A stretch of 51,243 nt of DNA from an uncultured Collinsella sp. (GTDB taxonomy: Bacteria > Actinomycetota > Coriobacteriia > Coriobacteriales > Coriobacteriaceae). How positions within the stretch are numbered: position 1 is the stretch's first letter; the number at the start of each line of letters is the position of its first letter. The notes under the pieces were generated by a model that saw only the letters and a list, made by a program, of their open reading frames with translations, had not been told where the DNA came from and searched no databases. The position numbers and the translations under genes are program-made. Below are positions 17,678-25,488 of this stretch, piece after piece. The DNA is taken from the NCBI GenBank assembly GCA_900549655.1, contig UROZ01000003.1, forward strand, positions 1 to 51,243. Reading direction: 5' to 3'.

Positions 17678-17959
17678 TTAGTGCGGCCTGTTCATGTTTT
17701 GTTTCTGGCTGCGTTTGATGTGCAGACCGAGGCCGGCGGTCCCCGCGCCTGCTGCTGTGGCGCCTGCTGCCAAGAGCCATCGTCTGTCGCCTGTCTGCGC
17801 CAACGGTTCCTCGCGGTCGCCGCGGTCGAGCTCCGAGAGGTCGACCGTCACTTGCGTGGCGGCTTGCGCCTGTTCTTGCTGGGCAAAGGCCATGGCTGGG
17901 CCAAACGCCAAGATGCCGATGGCGGCGGCCAGGGCAACGGCCTTATGCCGTGTGCGCAC
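17678..17959 (-). CDS. Small surface protein with LAQTG sortase-like signal
   Basis: A protein of about 93 residues: an N-terminal signal peptide ending near AFAQQ, a short acidic middle (VDLSELDRGDREEP), then LAQTGD, a hydrophobic Ala/Gly helix and a basic tail (HIKRSQKQ). This is the layout of a sortase substrate. LAxTG is the motif of class E sortases of Actinobacteria. No sortase gene is in the window. The start is uncertain: I use the GTG at 17959, which overlaps the upstream gene by 17 bp and has only a weak ribosome site. A TTG at 17989 is the alternative. The mature region is only about 20 residues, so it may be a linker or minor surface component. Confidence 0.65.
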   Translation of the reverse strand: MRTRHKAVALAAAIGILAFGPAMAFAQQEQAQAATQVTVDLSELDRGDREEPLAQTGDRRWLLAAGATAAGAGTAGLGLHIKRSQKQNMNRPH

Positions 17960-18542
17960 CGGGCTCGACCGTCCAGGTGATCGTTGCAACCTGATCGCCT
18001 TCGCCGGTTACGTGGAAGATGTCGCGCGTGACGCGGGCGACGTTTCCGCTTGTCTTGAGCTTAATTTTGTCCGTGCCGCCGGCAATGCCCTGGTAGCCCA
18101 TGTCGAAGGCTGCATTCTTGGAAAGATCGAGGCCTGTCCCCTGCGTTGCGGCGCTGGCGTTCTGGAGTGCGCCGTCGGGGCCGACCTTAAAGTCGATGGA
18201 GTTCTGCGCGGTTCCGGCCTTGGCGTCGGCGGCAATGGTCCAGGTGTTCATGGCGTCGATCTTCATGTTGGTGACATGGATGCCGTAGGCCGAAAGATTG
18301 TCGATGGTGATCGCGTCTTCTGAGGGACCCTGAAGCGTGCCGTCGGCTTGGGCGACGAAGGGAATAACCGTCGGTGCGTTGAACTTGATGTTGTCGATCT
18401 CGGTCTTGACCATTACCTTCGTGGTTCCAACACGCCCGGCTGCCATAGCTGGCGTCGGGGCGGCGCCCATTGCGAGCGCGAGCGCGAGCCCTGCGCCCAC
18501 GACGAGCGCTCTGGCTCCGTTCATGTTCCTGGTGATGTCCAT
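17943..18542 (-). CDS. Secreted surface protein, WxL-like beta domain (tentative)
   Basis: A 199-residue protein with a signal peptide (about 1-35, cleavage near AMAAG). The mature part is beta-rich: TVIPFVAQADGTLQGPS, NTWTIAADA and a C-terminal ITWTVEPGAHTA. This resembles the small beta-sandwich proteins encoded beside WxL-type surface proteins in Gram-positive bacteria, but I cannot assign a family with certainty. AAAGGA precedes the ATG. It overlaps the start of the LAQTG gene downstream, so the two are probably translated together and may act together at the cell surface. Confidence 0.65.
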   Translation of the reverse strand: MDITRNMNGARALVVGAGLALALAMGAAPTPAMAAGRVGTTKVMVKTEIDNIKFNAPTVIPFVAQADGTLQGPSEDAITIDNLSAYGIHVTNMKIDAMNTWTIAADAKAGTAQNSIDFKVGPDGALQNASAATQGTGLDLSKNAAFDMGYQGIAGGTDKIKLKTSGNVARVTRDIFHVTGEGDQVATITWTVEPGAHTA

Positions 18543-18632
18543 GGTCGTTCCTTTCTATTCGCCGCGGGCCGTCCCCGCGATGATTGGACGAATGCTGGTG
18601 AATTGCGTGCGGTGCCGCGTCGGCCGGAAAAG

Positions 18633-19142
18633 CTAGTTCTCGGCTTGCTCAACCCGCACCTTGACACGTGTCGGATTGCCGTGGCTGTCGAGGGTCTTTG
18701 TATCGAGTGCCTGGATCTCGATGTACGCCTCGCCTTCTTTGATGTCGCCGGCGGGGCACGTCTCGATTGTCCTGCCGGTCTCGACCACACCGGATTCGTA
18801 CATGGTCTCGTCGTTTTGGATGACGCGGAATCGCTGGGGAAATTTATTGTCTTGGACGTTTTGCACGTTGACGCGCAGCTTGCCGTTCTCCTGCAGCTGA
18901 GCGACCGGCGCGACCGAAATCGTCATCATGTTGTCGCGGACGATGGCGTCGAGCTCATCTTGGATTTCCTGACGCGTTTTGCCCTCGGCCGTCGTAACCG
19001 AAGCGCCCGCCTCGGGTACGGGCTGCGACTGCCAAGCGTATAGTCCTACAGCGACAAGGGCACAGACGATGGCCAAGCAGGCAACGATGAGCTTCTTGCG
19101 ACGACCCAGGCCTGCAAAGTGGGGTGGCTTCTTCGCGCTCAT
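18633..19142 (-). CDS. Membrane-anchored extracytoplasmic protein
   Basis: A 169-residue protein. A basic start (GRRKKL) precedes one transmembrane helix (about 18-40, IVACLAIVCALVAVGLYAW), and the rest lies outside. The soluble part has the pattern MMTISVAPVAQLQENGKLRV then VIQNDETMYESGVVETGRTI, like small anchored Ig-like proteins that accompany surface-protein clusters in Firmicutes. This is resemblance by eye only. Its ATG overlaps the stop of the 98-residue gene (ATGA), so they are coupled, and AAGGAT is the ribosome site. A 90-bp gap separates it from the next secreted gene. Confidence 0.7.
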   Translation of the reverse strand: MSAKKPPHFAGLGRRKKLIVACLAIVCALVAVGLYAWQSQPVPEAGASVTTAEGKTRQEIQDELDAIVRDNMMTISVAPVAQLQENGKLRVNVQNVQDNKFPQRFRVIQNDETMYESGVVETGRTIETCPAGDIKEGEAYIEIQALDTKTLDSHGNPTRVKVRVEQAEN

Positions 19143-19435
19143 GCGGCATCCTTGGCGGTATAGATGCGCGCAAAGGTGGACGGGTTCGCTCCAAAGAGCA
19201 TGTGAAGCATCAGGCGGCGTGAGTAGACAAGCTCGTCGAAGTCGGGAGGGAGCTCGATGTCGTGGATATGCGCGATGTGGTGGGCGAGCGCCGAGAACGA
19301 CTCGGGGTCGCAGATCACATCGGTGGTAACGTGGTAGACCGTCGTATCGGGGAATGCCTCTTCGTCGAAAGGCAGGAGATGGGGATCGTCGTCGACTTCG
19401 ATGGCGATGCCGTACTGGGGCCAGTAATATGCCAT
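19139..19435 (-). CDS. Small cytoplasmic protein, function unknown
   Basis: A 98-residue acidic protein, first gene of the exported-protein operon, with no signal peptide or membrane segment. AGGGAGG precedes the ATG. The start YYWPQYGIAIEVDDDPHLLP recalls the core of DUF559/Vsr-like endonuclease domains, where a strand ends in an (I/V)E(I/V)D motif. The protein is too short to be a full nuclease and the other catalytic residues are not evident. It may be a remnant or an unrelated regulator. The overlap with the membrane-anchored gene links it to that cluster. Confidence 0.6.
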   Translation of the reverse strand: MAYYWPQYGIAIEVDDDPHLLPFDEEAFPDTTVYHVTTDVICDPESFSALAHHIAHIHDIELPPDFDELVYSRRLMLHMLFGANPSTFARIYTAKDAA

Positions 19436-19455
19436 GGGAACCTCCCTGCTTCTGG

Positions 19456-19479
19456 GCCAAAACTTCTATCGGTTTTGGC
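19456..19479 (-). promoter_or_regulatory. Leader hairpin upstream of the exported-protein operon
   Basis: A perfect 8-bp inverted repeat (GCCAAAAC and GTTTTGGC, 8-base loop) sits about 20 bases before the ATG at 19435, just upstream of its ribosome site. It could be an operator or a structured leader. The rest of the 345-bp divergent gap (19436-19780) holds a short TGACCAA direct repeat near 19509 and 19520 and otherwise nothing I can identify. Confidence 0.4.
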
Positions 19480-19780
19480 TGTCGATGCCGACGGTATCAG
19501 TCGCAACTTGACCAATTTCTGACCAAATGCTTGACGGATTGGCGTCTCAGCAGGTAAAAGGCGGCAAAAAATACTCCAACTTTTTTCGAGCGACAATCGC
19601 GCGGTCGGCGACGGCGGGGCCATATGTGTCAAAAGCATCGTCTGCCGAGGAAATCAAGCCGCTCGCCGAATTGCACGAACGTAAAAATCGCCAATTATGG
19701 AGACGGTCTCGAACACGTCGACGAAACGATGCGGTAACATCTCCCTGCAAACACTGTAGTTAGCTAAAGGGGGAGTTCGC

Positions 19781-21382
19781 GTGTCTGCAACCATCAAACC
19801 CTTCACCGACGAGTTCGAAGAGTATGGCCGCGATGAATCTCGCGCATCGGGCGAAGCATCGAGCATCTCGTTTCCGACGACGGAAAACGAGGTCCGTGCC
19901 ATTTTGGAAAAGCTCCATGCCGAGCGTGTCCCGGTAACGGTTCAGGGCGCCCGAACCGGCCTTGCCGCCGGTGCCGTGCCCCACGGCGGGCATATCCTCA
20001 ATACTTCCCGTATGAATCGCTACTTGGGCCTTCGCCGCGATGAACAAGGCCAATTTCTGCTGCGCGTGGAGCCGGGCGTTGTGCTCTCGGAGCTGCGCAA
20101 GCAGCTGAGCAAGAAGGTGCTGCCGACCGCTGGTTGGGACCAGGCATCGCTTGAGGCCTACGAGGAGTTCCAAGAGGCCCCCGAGCAGTTCTTTCCCACC
20201 GATCCCACCGAGACGTCTGCCTGTCTGGGCGGCATGGCGGCATGTAACGCCTCCGGTGCCCGCAGCTACGCCTACGGCCCCATGCGCCCACATATCACGG
20301 GACTCCACGTCGCGCTGGCTGATGGCGATTTGCTTGAGCTTCAGCGCGGCGAGGCTTTTGCCCAGGGTCGTCACCTGTCGCTTGTGACGGCAGTGGGCCG
20401 TACGCTCGAGCTCGATCTTCCCGGCTATACCATGCCCAAGACAAAAAATGCCTCAGGCTATTTCGTTGCGGACGAAATGGACGCCATCGACCTCTTTATC
20501 GGTGCTTGCGGCACGCTCGGCGTTATCACCGAGCTCGAGATTGCCCTGCAGGCGGCGCCTGCGGTCGTTTGGGGTGTGAGCTGCTTTTTCGATAGCGAAG
20601 ACAAGGCCGTGTCCTTTACCGATTCCATGCGTCCCGTCCTGTCCCATGCGGCTGCCATCGAGTACTTCGACGCTGGCGCCCTGGATATTCTACGTCGCCA
20701 GCGCGAGCAGTCGACGGCGTTTGCCTCGCTGCCGGCGCTCGACAAAGAGGCCAAGGTCTGTGTGTACGTGGAGCTCGACTGTGACGACGAAGTTCAGGCG
20801 ACTGAGGAGCTGTATCACTTGGGGTGGGTACTAGAGCTTGCGGGCGGCAGCGACGATGCGACATGGGTCGCGCGCACCGAGGTCGATCGCGAGTGCCAGC
20901 GGTTCTTCCGCCACGCGGTGCCCGAGAGCGTCAACATGCTCATCGACGAGCGTCGTCGCACGGATCCCACCATCACCAAACTGGGGTCGGACATGTCGGT
21001 GCCCAATGCACGCCTTGCCGATGTCGTGGTCCTCTATCGCCGCACACTGGCCGAAAGCGGGCTTGAATCTGCTGCCTGGGGGCACATCGGTAACAACCAT
21101 CTGCATGTGAACATCCTGCCGCGCGATGCACAGGATTACCGTCGCGGTGGCGAGTTGTTTGCCCAGTGGGCTTCCGAGGTCACGGCCATGGGCGGTGCCG
21201 TTTCTGCCGAGCACGGCGTCGGCAAGATCAAGGCGGGCTTCTTAGAGACGATGTACGGTCACGAGGCCATGGTCGAGTCGGCGCGGCTCAAGCTCCAGCT
21301 CGATCCCGACGGGCAGCTGGGTCGCGGCAACCTGTTTTCGGAGAAGCTCTTGGATGAGCTTGTCCAGAAAGGGGGCGCGTGA
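19781..21382 (+). CDS. FAD-linked D-lactate / 2-hydroxyacid dehydrogenase (Etf-linked)
   Basis: A 533-residue flavoenzyme of the GlcD/D-lactate dehydrogenase group. The FAD domain shows VTVQGARTGLAAGAVPHGG (about 48-66) and TDPTETSACLGGMAACNASG (about 143-162). The C-terminal catalytic domain has HIGNNHLHVNILP and the terminal AEHGVGKIK. It is the first of three tightly packed genes with etfB and ferredoxin-etfA, the layout of the confurcating lactate dehydrogenase of Acetobacterium woodii (LctBCD), which oxidises lactate with NAD+ while consuming reduced ferredoxin. Substrate could also be another 2-hydroxyacid. The start is GTG with AAAGGGGGAG upstream. The stop lies 2 bp before the etfB ATG. 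Confidence 0.85.
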   Translation: MSATIKPFTDEFEEYGRDESRASGEASSISFPTTENEVRAILEKLHAERVPVTVQGARTGLAAGAVPHGGHILNTSRMNRYLGLRRDEQGQFLLRVEPGVVLSELRKQLSKKVLPTAGWDQASLEAYEEFQEAPEQFFPTDPTETSACLGGMAACNASGARSYAYGPMRPHITGLHVALADGDLLELQRGEAFAQGRHLSLVTAVGRTLELDLPGYTMPKTKNASGYFVADEMDAIDLFIGACGTLGVITELEIALQAAPAVVWGVSCFFDSEDKAVSFTDSMRPVLSHAAAIEYFDAGALDILRRQREQSTAFASLPALDKEAKVCVYVELDCDDEVQATEELYHLGWVLELAGGSDDATWVARTEVDRECQRFFRHAVPESVNMLIDERRRTDPTITKLGSDMSVPNARLADVVVLYRRTLAESGLESAAWGHIGNNHLHVNILPRDAQDYRRGGELFAQWASEVTAMGGAVSAEHGVGKIKAGFLETMYGHEAMVESARLKLQLDPDGQLGRGNLFSEKLLDELVQKGGA

Positions 21383-21384
21383 AG

Positions 21385-22200
21385 ATGAGCGATTTCCATA
21401 TGGTGGTGTGCGTCAAGGCCGTGCCGGGCAGCACCGAGGTCAAGATGGACCCCAAGACCAATACCATCGTGCGCGATGGCAAGCAGGCGGTCATTAATCC
21501 CTTTGATGCGAGCGCTTTGGAATGCGCGCTGGCGCTGAAAGACGACTTTATCGGCTTTGGCATGGACGTGCGCGTAACGGTGGTGTCGATGGGCATCCCC
21601 GCGACCGAGTCGCTGCTGCGCGACTGCATCGCCCGAGGCGCCGACGACGCGCTGCTGCTGACCGATCGCGCCTTTGCAGGTGCCGATACCCTGGCAACCA
21701 CCTATGCCCTCAAGTGCGGCATCGAGGCGCTCGACGAGGACTTCGACCTGCTCATCTGCGGCAAGATGGCGGTGGATGGCGATACGGCCCAGATTGGTCC
21801 CGAGCTTGCCGGTGCCTTTGATATTCCCTGCGTGACCGACGTGAGCTGCGTGCAGAGCGCGGGCTTTACGACCTGTGGCTCGCTGGTGCTCGTTCACGGA
21901 TGCGATGCCGGCGAGGAGACGGTGTACCTTGAGATGCCGTGCGCGATGACGACTGCCAAGGAGATTGGCCAGTTGCGTATGCCGAGTATTGCCGGTATCC
22001 GCGCGGCGGAGGAGGCGGACGTGCGCGTGGTCAGTGCCGCCGACGTGAACGCCGACCCCGCGCGTTGCGGTCTTGCCGGGTCGCCGACACAGGTCGTGCG
22101 CTCGTTTGTGCCCGACCGTGACCAAACGTGCGAGGCCGTTGACGGAACGGCGTCCGAGCAGGCGGCAAAACTTGCCAAGATCATCGAGGGGATGGCATAG
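21385..22200 (+). CDS. etfB: Electron transfer flavoprotein beta subunit
   Basis: A 271-residue EtfB. CVKAVPGSTEVKMDP at the start, INPFDASALECALALK, the ATESLLRDCIARGADDALLL block and GKMAVDGDTAQIGPELA are family hallmarks. In bifurcating Etfs this subunit holds the second FAD and binds NAD(H). The ATG at 21385 lies nine bases after GGGGG. A GTG at 21379 overlaps the upstream stop but sits too close to that ribosome site. The next gene starts directly after the stop. It is expected to carry electrons between the lactate dehydrogenase, NAD and ferredoxin. Confidence 0.92.
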   Translation: MSDFHMVVCVKAVPGSTEVKMDPKTNTIVRDGKQAVINPFDASALECALALKDDFIGFGMDVRVTVVSMGIPATESLLRDCIARGADDALLLTDRAFAGADTLATTYALKCGIEALDEDFDLLICGKMAVDGDTAQIGPELAGAFDIPCVTDVSCVQSAGFTTCGSLVLVHGCDAGEETVYLEMPCAMTTAKEIGQLRMPSIAGIRAAEEADVRVVSAADVNADPARCGLAGSPTQVVRSFVPDRDQTCEAVDGTASEQAAKLAKIIEGMA

Positions 22201-23406
22201 ATGAGCGGACTGATTATCGATAGCGAAGCCTGTATCGGCTGCGGTCGCTGCGTTCGCGCCTGCGCCTCGGGCGGCATTGTGGTGGAGGGCGAGCGTCCCA
22301 ACCGATGCGCCCGCGTAACCGACGGCTGTATCCTATGCGGTGGGTGCGTCGACGCCTGCCCTGTCAACGCTATCTCGATCGAGTGTGACGAGGCCGCTGG
22401 TGCGGTGGACCTTGATGCATATCGAGACATTTGGGTCTTCGTGCAGACCGACGAGCACGATACGGTGACTCCCGTTGCCTATGAGCTTATGGGCAAGGGG
22501 CGCGAGCTTGCCGATGCTCGCGGCTGCCGTCTGGTGGCACTGGTCGGCATGAGCCCCGAGGGCTCGCTCGGGGACCTGGAGCATCTGGTTTGCGCGGGCG
22601 CCGACGAAGTCCTGGCCTGTCGCGACGAGCGCCTGCGCCAAAACGATGCGGAGGTCTACGCCCGCTTGATCTGCGATTTGGTAGCCGAACGCAAACCCGA
22701 GGCCATCCTATACGGTGCGACCGCTTTTGGTCGCGAACTGGCACCCGGCGTTGCCGTGCGTTTGCAGGCGGGCCTTACGGCCGACTGCACCGTGCTTTCG
22801 ATGGATGCGGAGTCGGGCCTACTGCAGCAGACGCGCCCGGCGTTTGGCGGCAACTTGATGGCCACCATCATTTGCCCCAACCACCGTCCGCAGATGGCAA
22901 CGGTTCGTCCCGGCATCTTTAAGGCGCCCGACTTCGACTACGGCCGTTCCGGCGCGATCACCCAGGTGATGCTTGCGGAAGACGTTAAGGCCCGTGTCGA
23001 GATCTCGATTCCCGCCGAGGAGTGGGGACAGCAGCCCTCGATCGCCAATGCCGAGCGCCTGGTCGTGGTGGGTCGCGGCATTGGTTCCAAGAAAAACCTG
23101 CCGTTGATGCGAAGGCTCGCCGAGGCTCTGGGTGCCGAGCTTGGTTGCACGCGTCCCGTCGTGGAGGCGGGTTGGCTGGAGTATCGCCACCAGATTGGCC
23201 AGACGGGCGTATCGGTTTCGCCCAGGCTTCTCGTGAGTATCGGTGTTTCGGGCGCCATCCAACATCTTGCCGGCATCGGTGGGGCGGAGTGCATCATCGC
23301 CATCAACGAGGACCCGGATGCCCCCATTTTCGGTGCTGCCCAGTACAAGGTTGTTGGGGACGCCGTCGAGGTCGTCGAGGAGCTGCTGGCTCAGCTTGAG
23401 CGCTAG
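22201..23406 (+). CDS. etfA: Electron transfer flavoprotein alpha subunit with N-terminal 2x[4Fe-4S] ferredoxin domain
   Basis: A 401-residue fusion. Residues 1-60 carry two ferredoxin motifs: C11, C14, C17, C21 and C43, C46, C49, C53 followed by Pro. Then comes the EtfA domain, with the FAD-binding C-terminus SPRLLVSIGVSGAIQHLAGI and INEDPDAPIFGAAQY. The same ferredoxin-EtfA fusion is found in the bifurcating lactate dehydrogenase of acetogens and points to ferredoxin as a redox partner. It overlaps by 4 bp with the convergent HD gene, so no terminator lies between them. Confidence 0.92.
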   Translation: MSGLIIDSEACIGCGRCVRACASGGIVVEGERPNRCARVTDGCILCGGCVDACPVNAISIECDEAAGAVDLDAYRDIWVFVQTDEHDTVTPVAYELMGKGRELADARGCRLVALVGMSPEGSLGDLEHLVCAGADEVLACRDERLRQNDAEVYARLICDLVAERKPEAILYGATAFGRELAPGVAVRLQAGLTADCTVLSMDAESGLLQQTRPAFGGNLMATIICPNHRPQMATVRPGIFKAPDFDYGRSGAITQVMLAEDVKARVEISIPAEEWGQQPSIANAERLVVVGRGIGSKKNLPLMRRLAEALGAELGCTRPVVEAGWLEYRHQIGQTGVSVSPRLLVSIGVSGAIQHLAGIGGAECIIAINEDPDAPIFGAAQYKVVGDAVEVVEELLAQLER

Positions 23407-24215
23407 GCGCGCGCCAGCCAGTCGCGCATCTCGTCCTTTAGGCGGCTCCAAGTTGCCTGCGTGGCGGGGTCGGTAAAGGGCCGCGTAATGCCAAAGGGCG
23501 CGTCGAGCAGGCGGTGGATATCGCCCTGTTCGCGCGCCAGCGCGCGGCTTGCTGGATAGACGAGCTCAAACATAAAGCAGATGAGTCCCACCAGGTAGTC
23601 TGCGGGCTCGTTGCGCTCATCGCGTGCGACGCAGCGGTGCTCGTCAAAGGCGGCAAGTGTCGGCGACGAGAAACGGCTGCCGAGAAACGTCTTCTCGTCC
23701 ACCTTGAGGATAGTGTCGACAGTGCTGTCGGCGATGGTGCGCATAATGTCGATCTTGTCGCCATCGCGCACGATATCGCAGAAGCTCCGCGTGCGCTCGT
23801 CGAGCTGCGCGGGTAGACGGAAATCGCTGTGATAGGCAATGCTCGCTCGGATGAGCTCATCTTCTGCCGGGTCATCGATAAAGTCGCGGATGCTCGTTAC
23901 GGCGGGTGCATCGGCGGGATTCTCGCCAAAGAGGACCTCGATGCCCAGCGCCGCATGGCTCATGCTCTCGGCGTCCTTAAAGGTGTCCCAGCGTCGCAGC
24001 TGCTCAAAGCGGCCCATATCGTGTAGCAGGCCGCAAAGCCATGCCAGGTCAATATCTTCTGACGACCAGCCCTGCTCGCGCGCTACGGCATCGCATGCCT
24101 CGGCCACGTGGTACGTATGCTCGATTTTGAGCGCGATGCGTGGGTTGGTGGCGTCGTAGGCATCGGTGTAGCTTTTGAAGGCCGCGCGCGCCCGGTCTCG
24201 ATCGATAGCTGTCAT
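23403..24215 (-). CDS. HD-domain phosphohydrolase
   Basis: A 270-residue metal-dependent hydrolase. The HD signature is GLLHDMGRFEQ (about 66-76), with an upstream His in HTYHVAEACD (about 33-42), then SHAALG and a final Asp in RDGDKIDIM. These give the H...HD...D metal site. HD proteins cleave phosphate esters of nucleotides or act in signalling; the substrate cannot be told from sequence. AGGAAG precedes the ATG. It is convergent with etfA, with overlapping stop codons, and divergent from azlC, so it is probably transcribed alone. Confidence 0.85.
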   Translation of the reverse strand: MTAIDRDRARAAFKSYTDAYDATNPRIALKIEHTYHVAEACDAVAREQGWSSEDIDLAWLCGLLHDMGRFEQLRRWDTFKDAESMSHAALGIEVLFGENPADAPAVTSIRDFIDDPAEDELIRASIAYHSDFRLPAQLDERTRSFCDIVRDGDKIDIMRTIADSTVDTILKVDEKTFLGSRFSSPTLAAFDEHRCVARDERNEPADYLVGLICFMFELVYPASRALAREQGDIHRLLDAPFGITRPFTDPATQATWSRLKDEMRDWLARA

Positions 24216-24341
24216 AATGACTTCCTAAAAAGTTGTGTCTTTCGATCCGGTGGCAATTGTAGGTGAACTCGGTTGCTGCCGGATGATGATTCTGTCGTGT
24301 CGCTACATGCGGCTCGGAGACCTTGTCAGGATGAGAAACGT

Positions 24342-25034
24342 ATGGTGCTCAAAATCGTTAGAACCGTCTGGCCAGTGATGCTTACCTATGTTGCAATAGG
24401 CGCGCCGTGCGGAATGATCATGGGGCAGACGGGAATGGAGCCCTGGATGGTCTTTGCTCTAAGCAGTACGTTTGTGACGGGCAGCGGCCAGTTTATGATC
24501 TGCAACCTGTGGCTGGCGGGTGTGCCTGCAGCATCGATCGTCGCGAGCGTCGCCGCAATCTCCTCGCGCTTTGCGCTTTACTCGGCATCGATCGCACCGC
24601 ATCTGAGGGGTGCCTCGAAGCGTCAGACGCTGGCTGTTGCCGCGACACTTACCGAGGAGGCATATGGCATCTCGCTTGCCAAGTTGGTTGAAGGGGAGGA
24701 TTGGGGCCCGCGCGAGTCCTTTGTGCTCAACGTAATCCTCATCGCAACATGGGGCGTTTCGTGTACGATGGGCGCCATCGTCGGCGCCGTTGTCGATGTT
24801 CCCACCGCCATTGCAGCCTTTGTCTGCACCTCGCTCTTTATCTGCCTGCTCTTTTCGCAGCGGCTGTCGCGCGGTAACGTTGTCGCGGCGGTTTCGGGCG
24901 CGGTGTCCGTCGCCGTATGCAAGTTCTTGGGCCTCGCGAATATTGCCGTGCCGGCAAGCGTCGTGGTCGGCATTGCCATTGCGCTGGCGTGCGATGCTGT
25001 ATTTGACGGAAGAGGTGCCCGCGATGCCCGCTAA
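24342..25034 (+). CDS. azlC: AzlC family branched-chain amino acid exporter subunit
   Basis: A 230-residue membrane protein with five or more hydrophobic segments. STFVTGSGQFMICNLWLAG and TLTEEAYGISL are conserved AzlC stretches. AzlC with AzlD exports branched-chain amino acids. The ATG at 24342 follows AGGATGAG. An upstream TTG in frame (24273) is not supported. The azlD gene overlaps its end by 11 bp. The window also holds a complete Liv importer, so uptake and export of these amino acids are both present. Confidence 0.9.
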   Translation: MVLKIVRTVWPVMLTYVAIGAPCGMIMGQTGMEPWMVFALSSTFVTGSGQFMICNLWLAGVPAASIVASVAAISSRFALYSASIAPHLRGASKRQTLAVAATLTEEAYGISLAKLVEGEDWGPRESFVLNVILIATWGVSCTMGAIVGAVVDVPTAIAAFVCTSLFICLLFSQRLSRGNVVAAVSGAVSVAVCKFLGLANIAVPASVVVGIAIALACDAVFDGRGARDAR

Positions 25035-25347
25035 CGAGTTCTTGGTTCTGTGGCTGTCGTCGTGGGCTGCTATCGCGTTCTTTCGCATCGCGCCGGCGTT
25101 CGCCTTGCGCGGGCGGACCCTGTCGCCCCGCATTACCGAGGCCCTGGGCTATATCCCGCCCGCTGCCTTTGCCGCGCTGGTCGCCAACGACTTGGTGAAC
25201 CCCGGCGCGTTCGACGCGGGACTCTGGCCTGCCTTGGTTCCCTGGATTGCGGCCACCGGCGTCGTGGCGGTGGCAATCAAGACAAAGTCGATGTTGTGGT
25301 GCTGCGTTTCGGGCATCGTGTTCTATATCGTTTTGAGCCTCGTATAG
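25024..25347 (+). CDS. azlD: AzlD family branched-chain amino acid exporter subunit
   Basis: A 107-residue membrane protein with about four hydrophobic segments, the usual AzlD length. The start (NEFLVLWLSSWAAIAFFRIAP) and RITEALGYIPPAAFAAL fit the family. It begins inside the end of azlC, which suggests translational coupling, and GGAAGAGG precedes the ATG. It forms the small partner of the exporter. Confidence 0.9.
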   Translation: MPANEFLVLWLSSWAAIAFFRIAPAFALRGRTLSPRITEALGYIPPAAFAALVANDLVNPGAFDAGLWPALVPWIAATGVVAVAIKTKSMLWCCVSGIVFYIVLSLV

Positions 25348-25488
25348 GAGCAGGACGCGTTATCGTCCCGGCCTAACGAATCGAATTTCTCACCGAGGCG
25401 GTCTGCTTCTTCTGGTACCATGGTCAAACTTTACTGTAGCAAAGCGTGACGTGGGCTTTTGTTCTGCGTCAGCGGAAATGGGGGTTTC

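Noticed and set aside
19217..19230. GTGAGTAGAC inside the 98-residue gene, matching the core of the inverted repeat at 2872
   Set aside because: Only about ten bases match and they lie within a coding region with no inverted partner; likely chance.
21379..21384. GTG at 21379 as the etfB start
   Set aside because: It is three bases from the GGGGG ribosome site; ATG at 21385 has the proper nine-base spacing.
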